DNA of 64,000 nucleotides, from assembly GCA_946811185.2 (NCBI GenBank), contig OX328113.1:7220401-7284400 (forward strand). Reading direction: 5' to 3'. Shown one piece after another: positions 62,660 to 64,000 of this stretch. Source of the DNA: Hippopus hippopus (taxonomy: Eukaryota; Mollusca; Bivalvia; Cardiida; Cardiidae). The translations under genes were made by a program, and so were the position numbers. Numbering within the stretch: position 1 is the first letter of the stretch; every line of letters begins with the position of its first letter. Below the pieces are notes generated by a model. It saw only the letters and a program-made list of their open reading frames with translations. It had not been told where the DNA came from and ran no database searches.

Positions 62660-64000
62660 AAAAGAAAAGTAAATGCAAGGAAAGAAACCTCTTCGATTAC
62701 AAATATATGAGAAACGTAGTTAACCCTTTTTTATACAAAACGTTATTAATACCCTCTACATTCAAAGCACTTAAAGATGACAAGTTCACTTTCTTGCTTA
62801 TTACCAGGGGTTCTCTCTTCTGATGGAAATGTTGGAAAAGGACGAATTACTTTTTTAAAAGTATTTCCACCTTCTTTTCATCACGGGTAGGAAACTTCAT
62901 ATTCAGAGCCAATGGCTCTGACGAGGAAATGTTGTGTTGGTCTTCCGTTTCTGAAGATGTCGGCTGAAAAATAACCAAAAATCAGGTCAGCTTGTCATTA
63001 TTTGTAATCATGTGTTCTTATGTCTTTGAAATTCCAAAAAAGGAGAATGTCATGCAATGGTCTGGTCTTTCAACGTGTTTTCTACGCTACGGAAAGCTTT
63101 AACAAGTGTACGATGTTGTCTGAATCATTTGTGGCGTGGGTTGACCAAAGCTAAAATAATACGTCACGGACCTAAATTCAGTCTGTTATTGCCATATAAT
63201 TGGCAATTAAAAGAGAGTCTTGCTGTCCCAAAAGCGTGAATTAATGTCTTGAAATGTTATATTCACTGCTGGTAAAGAATTGAAAAGAAATAGCACAAAA
63301 ATGATGAAAATAAAGAAGGGCCCCGATTATGTGGACCGACTCTGAATATGTAAGTCGGTACCGATTGATGAGGGCTTCCTTTCAAAAATTTGGTTTTCTG
63401 TTTTTCTGTAAAAAGTTACTTAGGAAGCAGGCTTTGTCTTTCCGTTAATACCTTTTAGTCCAAAATGTAGTACTATTGTTGGATGGAACATGACCGAATT
63501 TATGAAAATACGAAGGACTGCTCTTGTCACGATTGAAAAATCCTGTCGAAAATTAATCTAAATTTTGCAAATACTTTCGTGTAGCTTTTGATTAATATAA
63601 TGGTCTATACATGTATATAACATTTGTCATGCTTTCGTCGTAAGTGCAGCCGACACGTAAGCAAAAATAATTAAAAATATTTGGCATCTTCGGAAGACTC
63701 TTTGGTCTTGAAACAGTCATTAAAAAGCTAAATAGAAAATGTACCGACCGTAGCAGAGATGATGAATAAAAAAAAAAAAATTTTTTTTACAAAACGTGAG
63801 AAATACAATTGACCTATTCGCAATACACGCCTCCGGGTTTATGTGTGAACACTCTTAACTCTTTTTAATACTTAACACAACACAACAGTATGTCAAAAGG
63901 GTGGGGTATATACAAGTCTTTAACAACGAAAAAGAATCTATTTCACAAGCACTTCAAGACCAAAAAGTGTTCATAGATCCCTGATTCTAATAGTACTTAC
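62660..64000. other. Terminal interval, no gene seen
   Basis: AT-rich sequence with poly-A/T runs (62650, 63769-63787). A possible decayed MITE trace lies near 62718-62880 (gttaacccttttttatacaa, then aaagcacttaaagatgacaa). No supported coding region. Confidence 0.4.

Overview
This is AT-rich, intron-bearing, repeat-dense metazoan DNA, best explained as a bivalve mollusc, possibly a venerid clam. The species is inferred, not demonstrated. The reasons are a multi-exon Smoothened gene, a tandem family of RING-less B-box/NHL-propeller genes, and repeats that resemble bivalve elements: 145-bp and about 165-bp core tandem arrays with terminal hairpins, tRNA-derived SINEs and palindromic MITEs.

The main gene is Smoothened (SMO), the 7TM Hedgehog signal transducer, on the + strand. 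Ten exons between 30658 and 49003 carry 1083 codons from the extracellular linker through TM1-7 to a very long cytoplasmic tail. All nine introns have GT/AG borders and keep the frame. The signal peptide and Frizzled-type cysteine-rich domain exons were not found in the window. Remnants of the SMO 3' end lie 13 kb downstream (61.9-62.65 kb).

Flanking SMO on the - strand is a family of single-coding-exon genes encoding two B-boxes, a coiled coil and an NHL-like beta-propeller. Two copies are intact (6874-8559 and 57640-59325, both 561 aa). Two are pseudogenes (14795-16136 and 21756-23437), and one is a fragment (3118-3313). Flanking DNA is shared between copies: about 180-2835 pairs with 19200-21590, and the upstream flanks contain a conserved splice-donor-like block about 1.5 kb before the start codon. 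The array therefore arose by segmental duplication of gene plus flanks.

The remaining sequence is mostly mobile DNA. It includes about 40 copies, good and decayed, of a roughly 230-bp TTAA-flanked MITE with a long central palindrome, concentrated in SMO introns. One copy abuts the SMO stop codon, and the downstream SMO remnants preserve the pre-insertion site. There are also two or more tRNA-derived SINE families, Helitron/pearl-like elements (3.3-4.5 kb, 49.9-55.3 kb), a decayed mariner transposase (5.5-6.2 kb), and a miniature LTR retrotransposon with a tRNA-Pro primer-binding site (28.3-28.8 kb).

I saw no functional tRNA, rRNA or CRISPR array. Exon borders, homologies and repeat limits come from reading by eye and have not been checked by alignment software.
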